DNA of 35,870 nucleotides from Bacteroidales bacterium (GTDB lineage Bacteria > Bacteroidota > Bacteroidia > Bacteroidales > UBA4181): NCBI GenBank assembly GCA_031264715.1, contig JAISDP010000231.1:1-35870 (forward strand), in the 5' to 3' direction. The notes below the pieces were generated by a model that saw only the letters and a list, made by a program, of their open reading frames with translations, had not been told where the DNA came from and did not search any database. How positions within the stretch are numbered: position 1 is the first letter of the stretch; each line of letters begins with the position of its first letter. Of this stretch, positions 25,450-33,362 are shown piece after piece. The translations under genes were made by a program, and so were the position numbers.

Positions 25450-25729
25450 GTAAATGGCGTTCCAACGCGTGTAAATGACGTTTCAACGAATGTAAATGGC
25501 GTGCTGCACGCATGTAAATGGCGTTCCAACGCATGTAAATGACGTTCCAACGCGTGTAAATGACGTTCCAACGCGTGTAAATGACGTTCCAACGAATGTA
25601 AATGACGTTCCAACGAATGTAAATGACGTTCCAACGAATGTAAATGGCGTTCCAACGCGTGTAAATGATGTTCCAACGAATGTAAATTGCGTTCCAACGC
25701 GTGTAAATGAGACGAATGTTTTTGTAAAT
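25450..25729. repeat. Array of about 13 tandem 21-bp repeats
   Basis: The unit is GTAAATGACGTTCCAACGCGT. GTAAAT occurs at 25450, 25471, 25492, 25514, 25535, 25556, 25577, 25598, 25619, 25640, 25661, 25682, 25703 and 25724: every step is 21 except one of 22. Units vary at a few positions (GAC/GGC, GCGT/GAAT). As 21 is divisible by three, long reading frames appear on both strands, a heptad with Leu at positions 1 and 5 on the minus strand. The array lies in the probable leader of the gene at 25806. Confidence 0.9.
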
Positions 25730-25805
25730 AATAAATAATCAGTAATAATCTTTATAAATTCTTAATTCTTAATCTTTAATTCTTAATTTTTAAAATCAAC
25801 TCATC

Positions 25806-26489
25806 ATGAATGATCGTCAGGAATCTAAATTAACCATGTATCAAAAAGTATTGGATGCGTGCAGGAAGTACGCTTCCGTATATACGGGCGTACCTGCCTT
25901 CGGGCAGGCTGTAGCGCAGTTGGACGGCAACATCGCCGACATCGTCCGGAAGGCGCAGGAACAGTCGGGCGCCCTCTCGAAGGGGGTTACCGTGGAAAAA
26001 GGAAACGCTTTCGACCGGATGGTGCAGCTCACCGTCATGACGGCAAAGGCCGTCTGCGTCTATGCCTTCAAAACGGGCAACGCGGAGCTGCTGTCCAGGG
26101 CGGGGCTCAGCAAAAGTACGCTCTATAACGGACATGTCATGGATGCGGTCATTACCGCAAAGAATATCGCAGAGGAAGCGGCAGCCCGTGCCGCCGACCT
26201 GCAACCCTACGGCATCGACGAACAGCAACGCAACGCCCTGTCGGAAAGCATCGCGCAGTGCGAGCTCCTGCGGAATAAACCTGCGGAAACAAGAGACGAA
26301 CGCAAACTGCACACCGGCAACCTCAAGCAACTGTTCGCCGCCGCCGATTCCACCCTCTTCGACGAACTGGATCCGCTCATCGACCTGTTCCGGGACACCG
26401 ATCCCGACTTTTTCACGCTTTACAAAACGTCGCGCAACGTGATCTATCCCACTGGCGGACGGAAAAAACAAGATAAACAAGATAAATAA
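25806..26489 (+). CDS. Hypothetical helical protein of unknown function
   Basis: This 227-residue protein is not recognised with confidence. It appears entirely alpha-helical, rich in Ala, Leu, Gln and charged residues, without signal peptide, membrane segment or catalytic motif. Recognisable stretches are VEKGNAFDRMVQLTVMTAKA and an acidic DPLIDLFRDTDPDFFTLYK; the C terminus is a basic KKQDKQDK tail. Such proteins, about 220-250 residues with several helical hairpins, are seen in other Bacteroidetes as hypothetical. Base composition is distinctly more GC-rich than the glycosyltransferases around it, suggesting separate origin. It follows the promoter-bearing repeat and the 21-bp array, which would be its leader. 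Confidence 0.75.
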   Translation: MNDRQESKLTMYQKVLDACRKYASVYTGVPAFGQAVAQLDGNIADIVRKAQEQSGALSKGVTVEKGNAFDRMVQLTVMTAKAVCVYAFKTGNAELLSRAGLSKSTLYNGHVMDAVITAKNIAEEAAARAADLQPYGIDEQQRNALSESIAQCELLRNKPAETRDERKLHTGNLKQLFAAADSTLFDELDPLIDLFRDTDPDFFTLYKTSRNVIYPTGGRKKQDKQDK

Positions 26490-26859
26490 GATGTAGCAGT
26501 TTTTCAGATGCATGGACTGACAGCATTAGCGCCGTTGAGCGGACAGGGGGAGGTTGATCCCCGACAAGATCCCGTAGGCGACGGTATATCTGTAGTCCTG
26601 TAGGGACGGCATATCGATCGTCTTCTACCAATATGTCGCCCCTAATGGGGCTACCAACAGACGGTGCTTTAGCCGGACGGTGAAATCCCGTCAGGGATGT
26701 AATATTTGGTAGAAAACGACAATTCAAAATTCATAATTCATAATTCAAAAAAATCCCGTCAGGGACGGCATATTGGTAGAAAACGACAATTCAAAATTCA
26801 TAATTCAAAATTCAAAATTCAAAAAAATCCCGTCAGGGATGGCATATTGGTAGTAAAGC
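26490..26859. repeat. Repeat-filled gap with three tandem CCCGTCAGGGA units
   Basis: No gene is credible. CCCGTCAGGGA occurs at 26687, 26755 and 26829, each followed within 20 bases by a variant of GGCATATTGGTAG. The first two units also carry AAAACGACAATTCAAAATTC and more AT-rich repeats, giving periods of 68 and 74 bases. Divergent or inverted relatives lie at 26570-26650, for example CTACCAATATGTCGCCCC. The third unit ends nine bases before the acetyltransferase start. Confidence 0.75.
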
Positions 26860-27582
26860 ATGATAGCACGAATTTTCAAGGCATTAAAATTACGGTGGGT
26901 ACAGATGAGTAATGAGCGTTATGTTGATTACTTGCGGAAACAACATATCAAGATAGGCAATAATGTTTTTTTCCGTAATCCCAAAACAGTGTACATTGAT
27001 CCAACACGACCTTCTCTTATAGAAATTGGTGATAACGTTCGTTTTTTAGACGGGTTTACTTTATTAACCCATGACTTTATAACGAAAGTTTTTATGAATT
27101 TGTATGATGAATTTGTGCCGAGTTCAGGCAAGGTGGTTATTGGGAATAATGTTTACTTTACCCGGAAATGTACGGTTCTGAAAGGTGTAACTATTGGCGA
27201 TAACTGTATATTTGGTTATGGATCAACAATTACCAGAGATATCCCGGCAAATTCCGTTGCCATTGGTTCTCCGGCCAAAGTGATCTGTACCGTGGAGGAA
27301 TATTATCAAAAACGGTGTAAAAAATCAATAGAAGAAGCGTTTGTTTACGCAAGGAGTATCAAGGAACAGTATGGAAGAATGCCTGTAATAGAAGATTTCT
27401 GGGAAGAGTTTCCTCTGTTTGTGAGCGGCAGTGAAATGGACAAATATCCTGCGCATTTTGTCCATACCATGGAAATACAGTTGGATAGCGCCCTGATGAA
27501 CTGGAAGAAAAACCATAAAGCGGTTTTCCGGGATTTTGACGAATTTATCGAACGTGCATTTGCGGATACTCCAAACTCCTGA
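26860..27582 (+). CDS. Hexapeptide-repeat (left-handed beta-helix) acetyltransferase
   Basis: This 240-residue protein has a left-handed beta-helix from about residue 30 to 145, with hexapeptide repeats such as IEIGDNVRF, VVIGNNVYF, VTIGDNCIFG and NSVAIGSPAKV; the last is the typical end of the coil in the maltose/galactoside/capsule acetyltransferase group. Active His is probably in LTHDF. It should O- or N-acetylate a sugar or nucleotide sugar using acetyl-CoA as a trimer. A helical C-terminal extension of about 90 residues (YYQKRCKKS onward) is longer than in simple LacA-like enzymes. An alternative start is ATG 26905. It stands alone between repeat-rich gaps and probably modifies the polysaccharide. 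Confidence 0.88.
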   Translation: MIARIFKALKLRWVQMSNERYVDYLRKQHIKIGNNVFFRNPKTVYIDPTRPSLIEIGDNVRFLDGFTLLTHDFITKVFMNLYDEFVPSSGKVVIGNNVYFTRKCTVLKGVTIGDNCIFGYGSTITRDIPANSVAIGSPAKVICTVEEYYQKRCKKSIEEAFVYARSIKEQYGRMPVIEDFWEEFPLFVSGSEMDKYPAHFVHTMEIQLDSALMNWKKNHKAVFRDFDEFIERAFADTPNS

Positions 27583-27692
27583 CTGCGACCGTCCGGTTTT
27601 AAGGGGATGATGGAATGGTCTTTGTGGGGTGCAATTCTCCAGCACATACGGAAAAAATATTATTTTTCTAACGTCAACCATTTCTTGTAAGA

Positions 27693-27735
27693 TTTTGCAA
27701 TTTCATTATACTTTTTGCAATTTTTATTACCTTTG
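27693..27735 (+). promoter_or_regulatory. Promoter with direct repeats before the toxin-antitoxin pair
   Basis: TACCTTTG at 27728-27735 matches TAnnTTTG. Two exact 11-base copies of TTTTGCAATTT start at 27693 and 27713, 20 bases apart, just upstream of it. They could be the operator at which the antitoxin represses its own operon. Confidence 0.5.
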
Positions 27736-27783
27736 CCCCTTGGATCAGTCAAGGGACAAATATTAAACAAATAATTGACAATC

Positions 27784-28080
27784 ATGTTAATTATGAATCC
27801 TGAAATTTTAGATGAGCTTACGCGCAAACATGCCATCACATTAAAACCGATCACAAGATGGGTTGATATTGTCAAGGCTGCAAATTGGCAGTCAATTCAC
27901 GATGTTTGGCGGTGTTTTGCAGATGCAGACGACGTTGGCAACAGACACATCGTTTTCAATATCAAAGGCAATAACTACCGTATTGTTGCTATCGTTCTTT
28001 TTGTTGGCGGTGTCATTAACATCCGATGGGCGGGAACTCATGAAGAATATGACAGGATTCCCGATTGTTCCGTATTGTAA
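27784..28080 (+). CDS. higB: HigB-family type II toxin (mRNA interferase)
   Basis: From ATG 27784 the product is 98 residues (ATG 27793 is also possible). It has the HigB/RelE-like pattern: an N-terminal helix, WVDIVKAANWQSIHDVWRCF, then DDVGNRHIVFNIKGNNYRIVAI and a final IRWAGTHEEYDRI. The last motif, GTHxEYD, is strongly typical of the family, whose members cleave mRNA on the ribosome. Toxin before antitoxin is the usual higBA order. It lies 36 bases upstream of the antitoxin gene and inside a polysaccharide locus. Full length and motifs suggest it is intact. Confidence 0.92.
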   Translation: MLIMNPEILDELTRKHAITLKPITRWVDIVKAANWQSIHDVWRCFADADDVGNRHIVFNIKGNNYRIVAIVLFVGGVINIRWAGTHEEYDRIPDCSVL

Positions 28081-28116
28081 CAAAATAGTATAAATATAGT
28101 AATTAAAACACTCGTA

Positions 28117-28527
28117 ATGAAAAAGATACTTGAAAATGTTACCCGTTTAACGACAAAAGTCGAATATGAACTGTTATCGGCTCACCTTGAAAATTTAATA
28201 CAGGAAGCAACCAAAGGCGGCTATTTGGCCGACCCCGACGAAAATGATTATACCCGCGAAATCGCGCGGTTATCTATCCTGGGCGCTCAATATGCCGACG
28301 AATTTATGTCATTTTCATTCAGTCAACCAAAATCCCCGCTTGTTTTAAGCATACAGCGTGCAATGGTGGAAAGGGGTATGAAACAGAAAGAAGCCGCCCG
28401 GTTTTTGGGAATTCAGGAACCCACGTTTTCCCGGTTTATGTGCGGTAAAAGTAAAATGTCCTACGATCTGGCCAAGCGGTTATACACAAAATTTCACATC
28501 AAACCTGAACTGATTTTTGAAGCGTAA
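28117..28527 (+). CDS. higA: HigA-family antitoxin (XRE-type HTH)
   Basis: This 136-residue protein has an N-terminal helical part of about 70 residues, which should wrap the toxin, and a C-terminal Cro/C1-type HTH with MKQKEAARFLGIQEPTFSRFM and CGKSKMSYDLAKRL. Length and domain order match HigA proteins of the Escherichia coli type. It should neutralise HigB and repress the operon by binding near the promoter at 27693-27735. It is the last gene before a 637-base gene-free stretch. Confidence 0.92.
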   Translation: MKKILENVTRLTTKVEYELLSAHLENLIQEATKGGYLADPDENDYTREIARLSILGAQYADEFMSFSFSQPKSPLVLSIQRAMVERGMKQKEAARFLGIQEPTFSRFMCGKSKMSYDLAKRLYTKFHIKPELIFEA

Positions 28528-28965
28528 CACAATTCTGTATGGCGCTGCCGATGTCGCATGGAATGTTTCGCTCTTATAATCTGTTTTCTCGTCAGGGAAA
28601 GCAGATCAATAGAAAAAAACAGCCACCCCAGACCATATGAGGTTTCACATGATGAATCTCCTGCGGAGATTTGTCGATGTTTTCCGCATTGATTCTATTG
28701 ATATGAATGCCCTGACGGGCAAAGCGTGCACGGAATGTTTCACGCTTGCGATCGGATGCCGGAAGGCATCCAACGTTGATAGCCCCGTGTTGCGCTTCGC
28801 TTACATGGGGTACGGAGGACAGCGCTCCCGCAACCCTGTAGCGAAACGAAACACATTATATTCACCAAGCCCTGTAAGGCCGGCCTTACAGGGCGAAATC
28901 ATGTTATGGAGTGAATATTTTTGATGATTTGTTGCAATATCGGCTGACCGGCTAATTTTTTGTAC
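28528..28965. repeat. Mosaic of dispersed palindromic repeats
   Basis: The gap is a chain of short repeats. 28584-28634 resembles 4055-4106. 28642-28722 is an inverted copy of 35544-35624 and holds the hairpin AATCTCC/GGAGATT (28655-28671). AAGCGTG (28722-28728) pairs with CACGCTT (28741-28747); GGATGCC (28754-28760) pairs with GGCATCC (28765-28771). At 28869-28894 a 26-base palindrome, GCCCTGTAAGGC plus its complement around CG, is perfect. An open frame here is a by-product of the repeats. Confidence 0.8.
28642..28722 (+). repeat. Dispersed repeat E, copy 1 (81 bp)
   Basis: This 81-bp segment is present in inverted orientation at 35544-35624 with about four mismatches by eye. It includes the three-base-loop hairpin AATCTCC-TGC-GGAGATT. 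High identity suggests recent spread or gene conversion. Confidence 0.85.
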
Positions 28966-29049
28966 TATCTTTGCCCATCGTTGTAATCTTTGTTGATGCA
29001 ATTACAAGTTGTAACTTTTCGGGCGACTGTAACGAGTCGCCTGTTTTTT
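28966..29049 (+). promoter_or_regulatory. Promoter followed by attenuator-like leader
   Basis: TATCTTTG at 28966-28973 is a good -7 box. Right after the likely start, TTGTAAT (28981-28987) can pair with ATTACAA (29001-29007); part of the second arm can instead pair with GTAA downstream. Then GGCGACT (29022-29028) and AGTCGCC (29035-29041) form a 7-bp GC-rich stem followed by TGTTTTTT, a rho-independent-type terminator, about 115 bases before the GT2 start. Transcription of the second polysaccharide operon may thus be attenuated. Confidence 0.6.
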
Positions 29050-29164
29050 GGAATGTTTTTTCAGTCGGTCGGTAGTGGCAAATAATATAAAAATAGGAGC
29101 GGGAGTTGTTGTTCATTCTTTTTTGGAGGAAGGAATTGCGCCTGCACGAAAACCGGAATAAAAG

Positions 29165-30202
29165 ATGATGCAACCGAAAGTAAGTATTATTGTACCGATA
29201 TACAATGTGGAAAAGTATTTGAACTGTTGTGTGGATTCGCTGTTGAATCAGACATTGACGGAGTTGGAAATTATTTTGGTGGATGACGGGTCGCCCGATC
29301 ATTGTCCTGAAATATGCGACGAATATGCAAAACAGGATCACAGGGTAAAGGTCGTTCACAAAAAAAACGGAGGGCAGGGATATGCACGGAATTCAGGCAT
29401 TGAAACGGCTACAGGAGAATACATCGCATTTGTGGATTCCGACGATTATGTAGATGCGGATACATACCAAAAGTTGTACTCCATTGCGACGGATACAAAA
29501 GCAGATGGCGTATATTTTACCTACCAGCGCTTTAATGACCGGGGAGATACCTGGGGTGGGACAACGATCCGCAAAAAAACTCTGTATCATACAGAGGAGG
29601 ATATACGACGACTCATGCTCGATATGATTGCCAGTCCGCCTGAAACAAAATCGGACAGGGATATCGAATGTTCATCGTGCTGCGCGCTATATCGCACTGA
29701 CATCATCAAAAGGCATGGACTTGGATTCAAAAGCGAAAGGGAATTACATAGCGAAGACTTGCTGTTTAACCTGGATTTTCTTACACATGCCGCTTCCATC
29801 GCTTTCATTCCGGACGCTCTGTACCATTACAGGGAAAACCCTTCTTCGTTCTGTCATACGATAAGGGCGGACGTTGTGGAGCGAGAAAGGTTCTATTATC
29901 AATATTTAAAGGACTGGCTCTCTGCCAATAAATTCGGGCTTGACGGCTATTTACGGGCGACAAGGCATTTCATCGGGGATTCGAGAAGCAGCATCCGTCA
30001 ATATATTCAATCGCCGCTCCCCGGAAAAGAAAAGAAGCAATGGCTGAAAGAGACTGTTAATCACAGTTGTTGGAAAGAAATAGCGTCTTCGTATCCATAC
30101 AGGCAATTACCCTTGAAGTATGCACTGTATTTTTATTTGCTGCACAAGGGCTGCCATCGTTTGTTGTATCATCTGTCGGCAACGGGGCGAGTCCGTTATT
30201 GA
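29165..30202 (+). CDS. Family 2 glycosyltransferase
   Basis: This 345-residue protein starts with VSIIVPIYNVEKYLNCCVDS, the usual GT-A opening, followed by VDDGSPDHC, GGQGYARNSG and the DxD region FVDSDDYVDAD (about residues 95-105). A conserved acidic SEDLLF near residue 200 is typical of the GT2 branch using UDP-sugars. There is no membrane helix; the basic, aromatic C terminus (YALYFYLLHKGCHRLLYHL) may lie on the membrane. It should add one sugar to the lipid-linked repeat unit. It is the first gene after the attenuator-like leader, 49 bases ahead of the GT4 gene. Confidence 0.92.
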   Translation: MMQPKVSIIVPIYNVEKYLNCCVDSLLNQTLTELEIILVDDGSPDHCPEICDEYAKQDHRVKVVHKKNGGQGYARNSGIETATGEYIAFVDSDDYVDADTYQKLYSIATDTKADGVYFTYQRFNDRGDTWGGTTIRKKTLYHTEEDIRRLMLDMIASPPETKSDRDIECSSCCALYRTDIIKRHGLGFKSERELHSEDLLFNLDFLTHAASIAFIPDALYHYRENPSSFCHTIRADVVERERFYYQYLKDWLSANKFGLDGYLRATRHFIGDSRSSIRQYIQSPLPGKEKKQWLKETVNHSCWKEIASSYPYRQLPLKYALYFYLLHKGCHRLLYHLSATGRVRY

Positions 30203-30251
30203 TTGAATCGCAACCAAAAAGCAAAAATGCCTTCACTGAACAACATTTTAT

Positions 30252-31352
30252 ATGTTAAAGAGTATGACCATAAAAGCAAAGTACATCAATAAGGAGTTAT
30301 CACAAAAAATCCTGACGCTTGGCATATCCATAACTGCTTTTGGCGGAGTGGCCGCCGTTTTGAGTTCATATGAAAAATACTTTGACGGATTTCGCATGAT
30401 TCCCACTTTCCGGCATCGGGTAGATACAAAGTTCATAAAGGCATGGTACGCTTTTCAGGCTGTTGTCCGATGTTTTCTCTTACTTTTGTTCGACTGGCGA
30501 ATTAAAATTGTCCACATTCACGGCGCGGCATACGCCTCTTTTCACCGCAAGGCGGTTTTTATTGGAATAGCGAAGATGTTTCATAAAAAAATTGTTTACC
30601 ATCAACATGCCGGTGAATTTCAAGACTTTTATGACAAAAGCGACAACAAAAAATGGATTGTCGATACCGTCAATCGTTGCGACAAGCTGATAGTTCTGTC
30701 TCAATCGTGGAAACGGTATTATTCGAGTATCGGTGTCGACGAACAAAAAATTGTTGTACTGAACAATATCGTGATACCGCCTGCTTCCATATTGCCCCGG
30801 CAGGCGGACGGGAAATTGCACCTGCTTTACCTGGGCGAAATAAAGGAGAAGAAAGGCAGTTATGATTTGCTGAAGGTGTTGAAAACAAGTAAAGAACTTT
30901 TCAAGGATAAACTTCTCCTGCATGTTGGCGGAATTGTGATGGATGGCGATTTCAATGCGATTATTGCTGAAAGCGGCCTGTCGTCGCTTGTCCGGTATGA
31001 AGGCTGGGTAACGGGAGCAAAAAAGAACGAATGTCTGGAGCGCGCAGACGTGTTTATTTTGCCTTCGTATTTCGAGGGTTTGCCAATAACCATACTGGAG
31101 GCGATGAGTTACTCGCACCCCGTTATTGCAACCAGCGTAGGCGGTATTCCCGAAATTGTACATTCGCATAAAAACGGTATTTTGGTAGAGCCCGGAAATT
31201 TGGAGCAGATAAAAAATGCAATCCTGTTTTTTATTGAAAATACCGGAAAGATTTCGGAATATGGTGAAAATGCGTATCAAACCGTACAGCCCTTTTTCCC
31301 CGAAACAGTGCTTGGTAAATTAAAAAAAATTTATATTGATTTATTGAAATAA
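30252..31352 (+). CDS. Family 4 glycosyltransferase
   Basis: This 366-residue protein has the GT-B fold. The N-terminal half has a glycine-rich start (LGISITAFGGVAAVLSSY), IVHIHGA and YHQHAGEF. The C-terminal donor domain starts at LHLLYLGEIKEKKG and carries the GT4 signature with Glu residues seven apart: EGLPITILEAMSYSHPVIA then TSVGGIPEIV. It is a retaining transferase that should use a nucleotide sugar for repeat-unit assembly in the cytoplasm. An ATG four codons downstream is also possible. It is followed by a 175-base gap with AT-rich sequence before the GH5 gene. Confidence 0.93.
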   Translation: MLKSMTIKAKYINKELSQKILTLGISITAFGGVAAVLSSYEKYFDGFRMIPTFRHRVDTKFIKAWYAFQAVVRCFLLLLFDWRIKIVHIHGAAYASFHRKAVFIGIAKMFHKKIVYHQHAGEFQDFYDKSDNKKWIVDTVNRCDKLIVLSQSWKRYYSSIGVDEQKIVVLNNIVIPPASILPRQADGKLHLLYLGEIKEKKGSYDLLKVLKTSKELFKDKLLLHVGGIVMDGDFNAIIAESGLSSLVRYEGWVTGAKKNECLERADVFILPSYFEGLPITILEAMSYSHPVIATSVGGIPEIVHSHKNGILVEPGNLEQIKNAILFFIENTGKISEYGENAYQTVQPFFPETVLGKLKKIYIDLLK

Positions 31353-31527
31353 AATAGCTTGTTTTGTATGCTTGATAAACAAGGGGGCGAAACAAACGGG
31401 ATATAACAGTTTTATGATGCGCTGCAGGCAATGTGGCAAATCCTGACGGATGCAAGGCGTTGAACATTTGTATGTTATTTATATTAATATAATATATTAT
31501 CATTTCTAAAATAATTTTTATCGAATA

Positions 31528-32598
31528 ATGAAACAAAAAGCATATTTATTGGCGGTTATGACCGCATCGCTCATGCTGTTCCCCTGTGATTTCTATGGGA
31601 AATCCTTTGAAATAAAGAGTGGAATCAACATCAGTCACTGGCTTTCGCAAAGCATTCAGCGTGGGGAAAAGCGCAAAGCGTATTTTACCCGCGCTGATGT
31701 GGAATACATAGCCGGTTTGGGCTACGACCACATTCGCATACCCGTTGACGAAGAACAAATGTTCAAAGAAGACGGTCAAAAAGAAACGGAAGCATTCGCT
31801 CTGCTGCACAACGCGCTGGGCTGGTGCGCCGAATTTAATTTACGCGCAGTGGTTGACCTGCACATATTGCGTTCGCATCATTTTGATGCGGAAGAAAAAC
31901 TTTTGTTTACGGATGTCAAGGCGCAGGAGAGGTTTTATGAATGTTGGCGTAAAATTTCAGGGGAACTGAAAAAATATTCCATCGACAGGGTGGCATACGA
32001 ACTTATGAACGAACCGGTTGCGGACGATCCCGAAATATGGAACGTCATTGTAAACCGTTGCGTGGCCGTCATTCGCCAATTGGAACCGGAGAGGACAGTT
32101 GTGATGGGTTCAAACCAGTGGCAGAATTTTGCAACCGTAAAAGACTTGCGAATACCCGAAAATGACCCCAATATCATCATCAGCTTTCATTATTACGCAC
32201 CGTTTTTGCTGACGCACTACAAAGCGTCGTGGACCTTTGTAAAGGACATTACGGTACCGGTTCATTATCCGGGACAGATCATCGCGAAGGCCGATCTGGC
32301 TTCGGCTGAAAATTACGCGAAAAGCGGGAAGCAAGTTTATAACATGGATGTAATCGAAAGTGATTTTTTGCAGGTGGTTAAAGTGGCTAAAAAATACAAT
32401 TTGAAAGTATATTGCGGTGAATACGGCTGTATCAGCAGCGCTCCGGAACAGGACAAGATACGCTGGCTGAAGGATTTGCATACTCTTTTTGAACGACATG
32501 GAATAGCGCGCGCAAATTGGGATTATAAAGGCAATTTTGGAATTATCAGTCGAGGCGAGCCGCAAACGGATATGATAAACGCAATTTCAGGAAGATAG
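31528..32598 (+). CDS. Secreted glycoside hydrolase family 5 (cellulase-like)
   Basis: This 356-residue protein has an N-terminal signal (about residues 1-24, KAYLLAVMTASLMLFPCDF) and a (beta/alpha)8 GH5 domain. Diagnostic motifs: GINISHWL, DHIRIPVDEEQ, VVDLHI, YELMNEP with acid/base Glu162, SFHYYAPF and YCGEYGC with nucleophile Glu298. GH5 enzymes cleave beta-linked glucans, mannans and related chains with retention. It lies within a run of synthesis genes, 5 bases before the WecG-type gene, so it is more likely to trim, release or edit the nascent polysaccharide than to digest food glycans, as BcsZ does in cellulose synthesis. That role is inference. The Cys at position 20 is not in a clean lipobox. 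Confidence 0.92.
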   Translation: MKQKAYLLAVMTASLMLFPCDFYGKSFEIKSGINISHWLSQSIQRGEKRKAYFTRADVEYIAGLGYDHIRIPVDEEQMFKEDGQKETEAFALLHNALGWCAEFNLRAVVDLHILRSHHFDAEEKLLFTDVKAQERFYECWRKISGELKKYSIDRVAYELMNEPVADDPEIWNVIVNRCVAVIRQLEPERTVVMGSNQWQNFATVKDLRIPENDPNIIISFHYYAPFLLTHYKASWTFVKDITVPVHYPGQIIAKADLASAENYAKSGKQVYNMDVIESDFLQVVKVAKKYNLKVYCGEYGCISSAPEQDKIRWLKDLHTLFERHGIARANWDYKGNFGIISRGEPQTDMINAISGR

Positions 32599-32603
32599 CG
32601 GTT

Positions 32604-33362
32604 ATGAAGACCGGCTTTTACAATATCAGGATTGATCTTTGGGGGCAGGACGAGGCTTTGTCGTGCATCAGAAATGTTTTATTGCAGGACGCTCATAAAA
32701 CAGTTTTTTTCCTGAATGCGCACTGCTTTAACTTGGCTCAGAAAAATCCCGCATATTTTAATGCCCTTCAGTCCTCCGACTATCTTTTGAATGATGGAAT
32801 CGGAATTTCATTGGGAGGATGGTTAAAAGGCATAAAATTCCCGGATAATTTAAATGGAACGGATTTTATCCCCTTGATCATCAATGAGGGGTATATTGCT
32901 AGTAAAACCTTTTATTTCCTTGGGACAAAAGATTATGTATTGGAGAAAGCGAAAGCTAAAATGGAAGAAAAATTTCCGGGTATAAAGATTGTTGGAATGC
33001 ATAACGGCTTTTTCCCGGCAACGGACAGTAAGGATATAGTCCATGAAATAAACCGGTTAAAGGCCGATATTGTCATTGTTGGAATGGGCGTCCCGCGACA
33101 GGAAATATGGATTCATGAAAATAAAAATGAACTGCCCGGTGTGAAATTATTCATTGCCGGAGGCGCAGTTCTTGATTTTTTGTCGGGCACGATTTCCAGG
33201 GCTCCTTTATGGATGCGCCAGCTAAGAATCGAATGGATATACAGGTTGTGCCTGGAGCCCAAACGAATGTGGAGAAGGTACATTATTGGAAATGTCCTGT
33301 TCTTTTACAATATACACGTCAGCCGAAAACAAAAAAATAAAAATAACATTTCATCCAGGTGA
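32604..33362 (+). CDS. WecG/TagA/CpsF-family glycosyltransferase (GT26)
   Basis: This 252-residue protein has the GT26 pattern: FLNAHCFNLA, LLNDGIGISLGGW, NLNGTDFIP, TFYFLGTKDYV, GMGVPRQEIWI and AGGAVLDFLSGT followed by RAPLWMRQLRIEWIYRL. The Asp in NDG is the proposed catalytic base. Family members transfer ManNAc, ManNAcA or glucosyl-type residues to lipid-linked acceptors and bind membranes through the basic C-terminal tail, here KRMWRRYI and a lysine-rich end. It probably adds an early sugar of the repeat unit. It is 5 bases after the GH5 gene, and its stop overlaps the GTG of the amidohydrolase. Confidence 0.95.
   Translation: MKTGFYNIRIDLWGQDEALSCIRNVLLQDAHKTVFFLNAHCFNLAQKNPAYFNALQSSDYLLNDGIGISLGGWLKGIKFPDNLNGTDFIPLIINEGYIASKTFYFLGTKDYVLEKAKAKMEEKFPGIKIVGMHNGFFPATDSKDIVHEINRLKADIVIVGMGVPRQEIWIHENKNELPGVKLFIAGGAVLDFLSGTISRAPLWMRQLRIEWIYRLCLEPKRMWRRYIIGNVLFFYNIHVSRKQKNKNNISSR

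Noticed and set aside
25356..25697. 113-residue minus-strand frame with Leu/His heptads
   Set aside because: It arises from the 21-bp repeat length being a multiple of three; the promoter box points the other way and one 22-bp step breaks the array. Kept only as a finding.
25450..25729. CRISPR array
   Set aside because: Units are directly adjacent with no unique spacers, and no cas gene is near.
25496..25738. 80-residue plus-strand Val-Pro-Thr repeat frame
   Set aside because: Same cause as the minus-strand frame; no ribosome site or conserved start.
28637..28924. 95-residue open frame in the repeat mosaic
   Set aside because: The first part is a dispersed repeat found inverted at 35544-35624 and the rest is palindromes.
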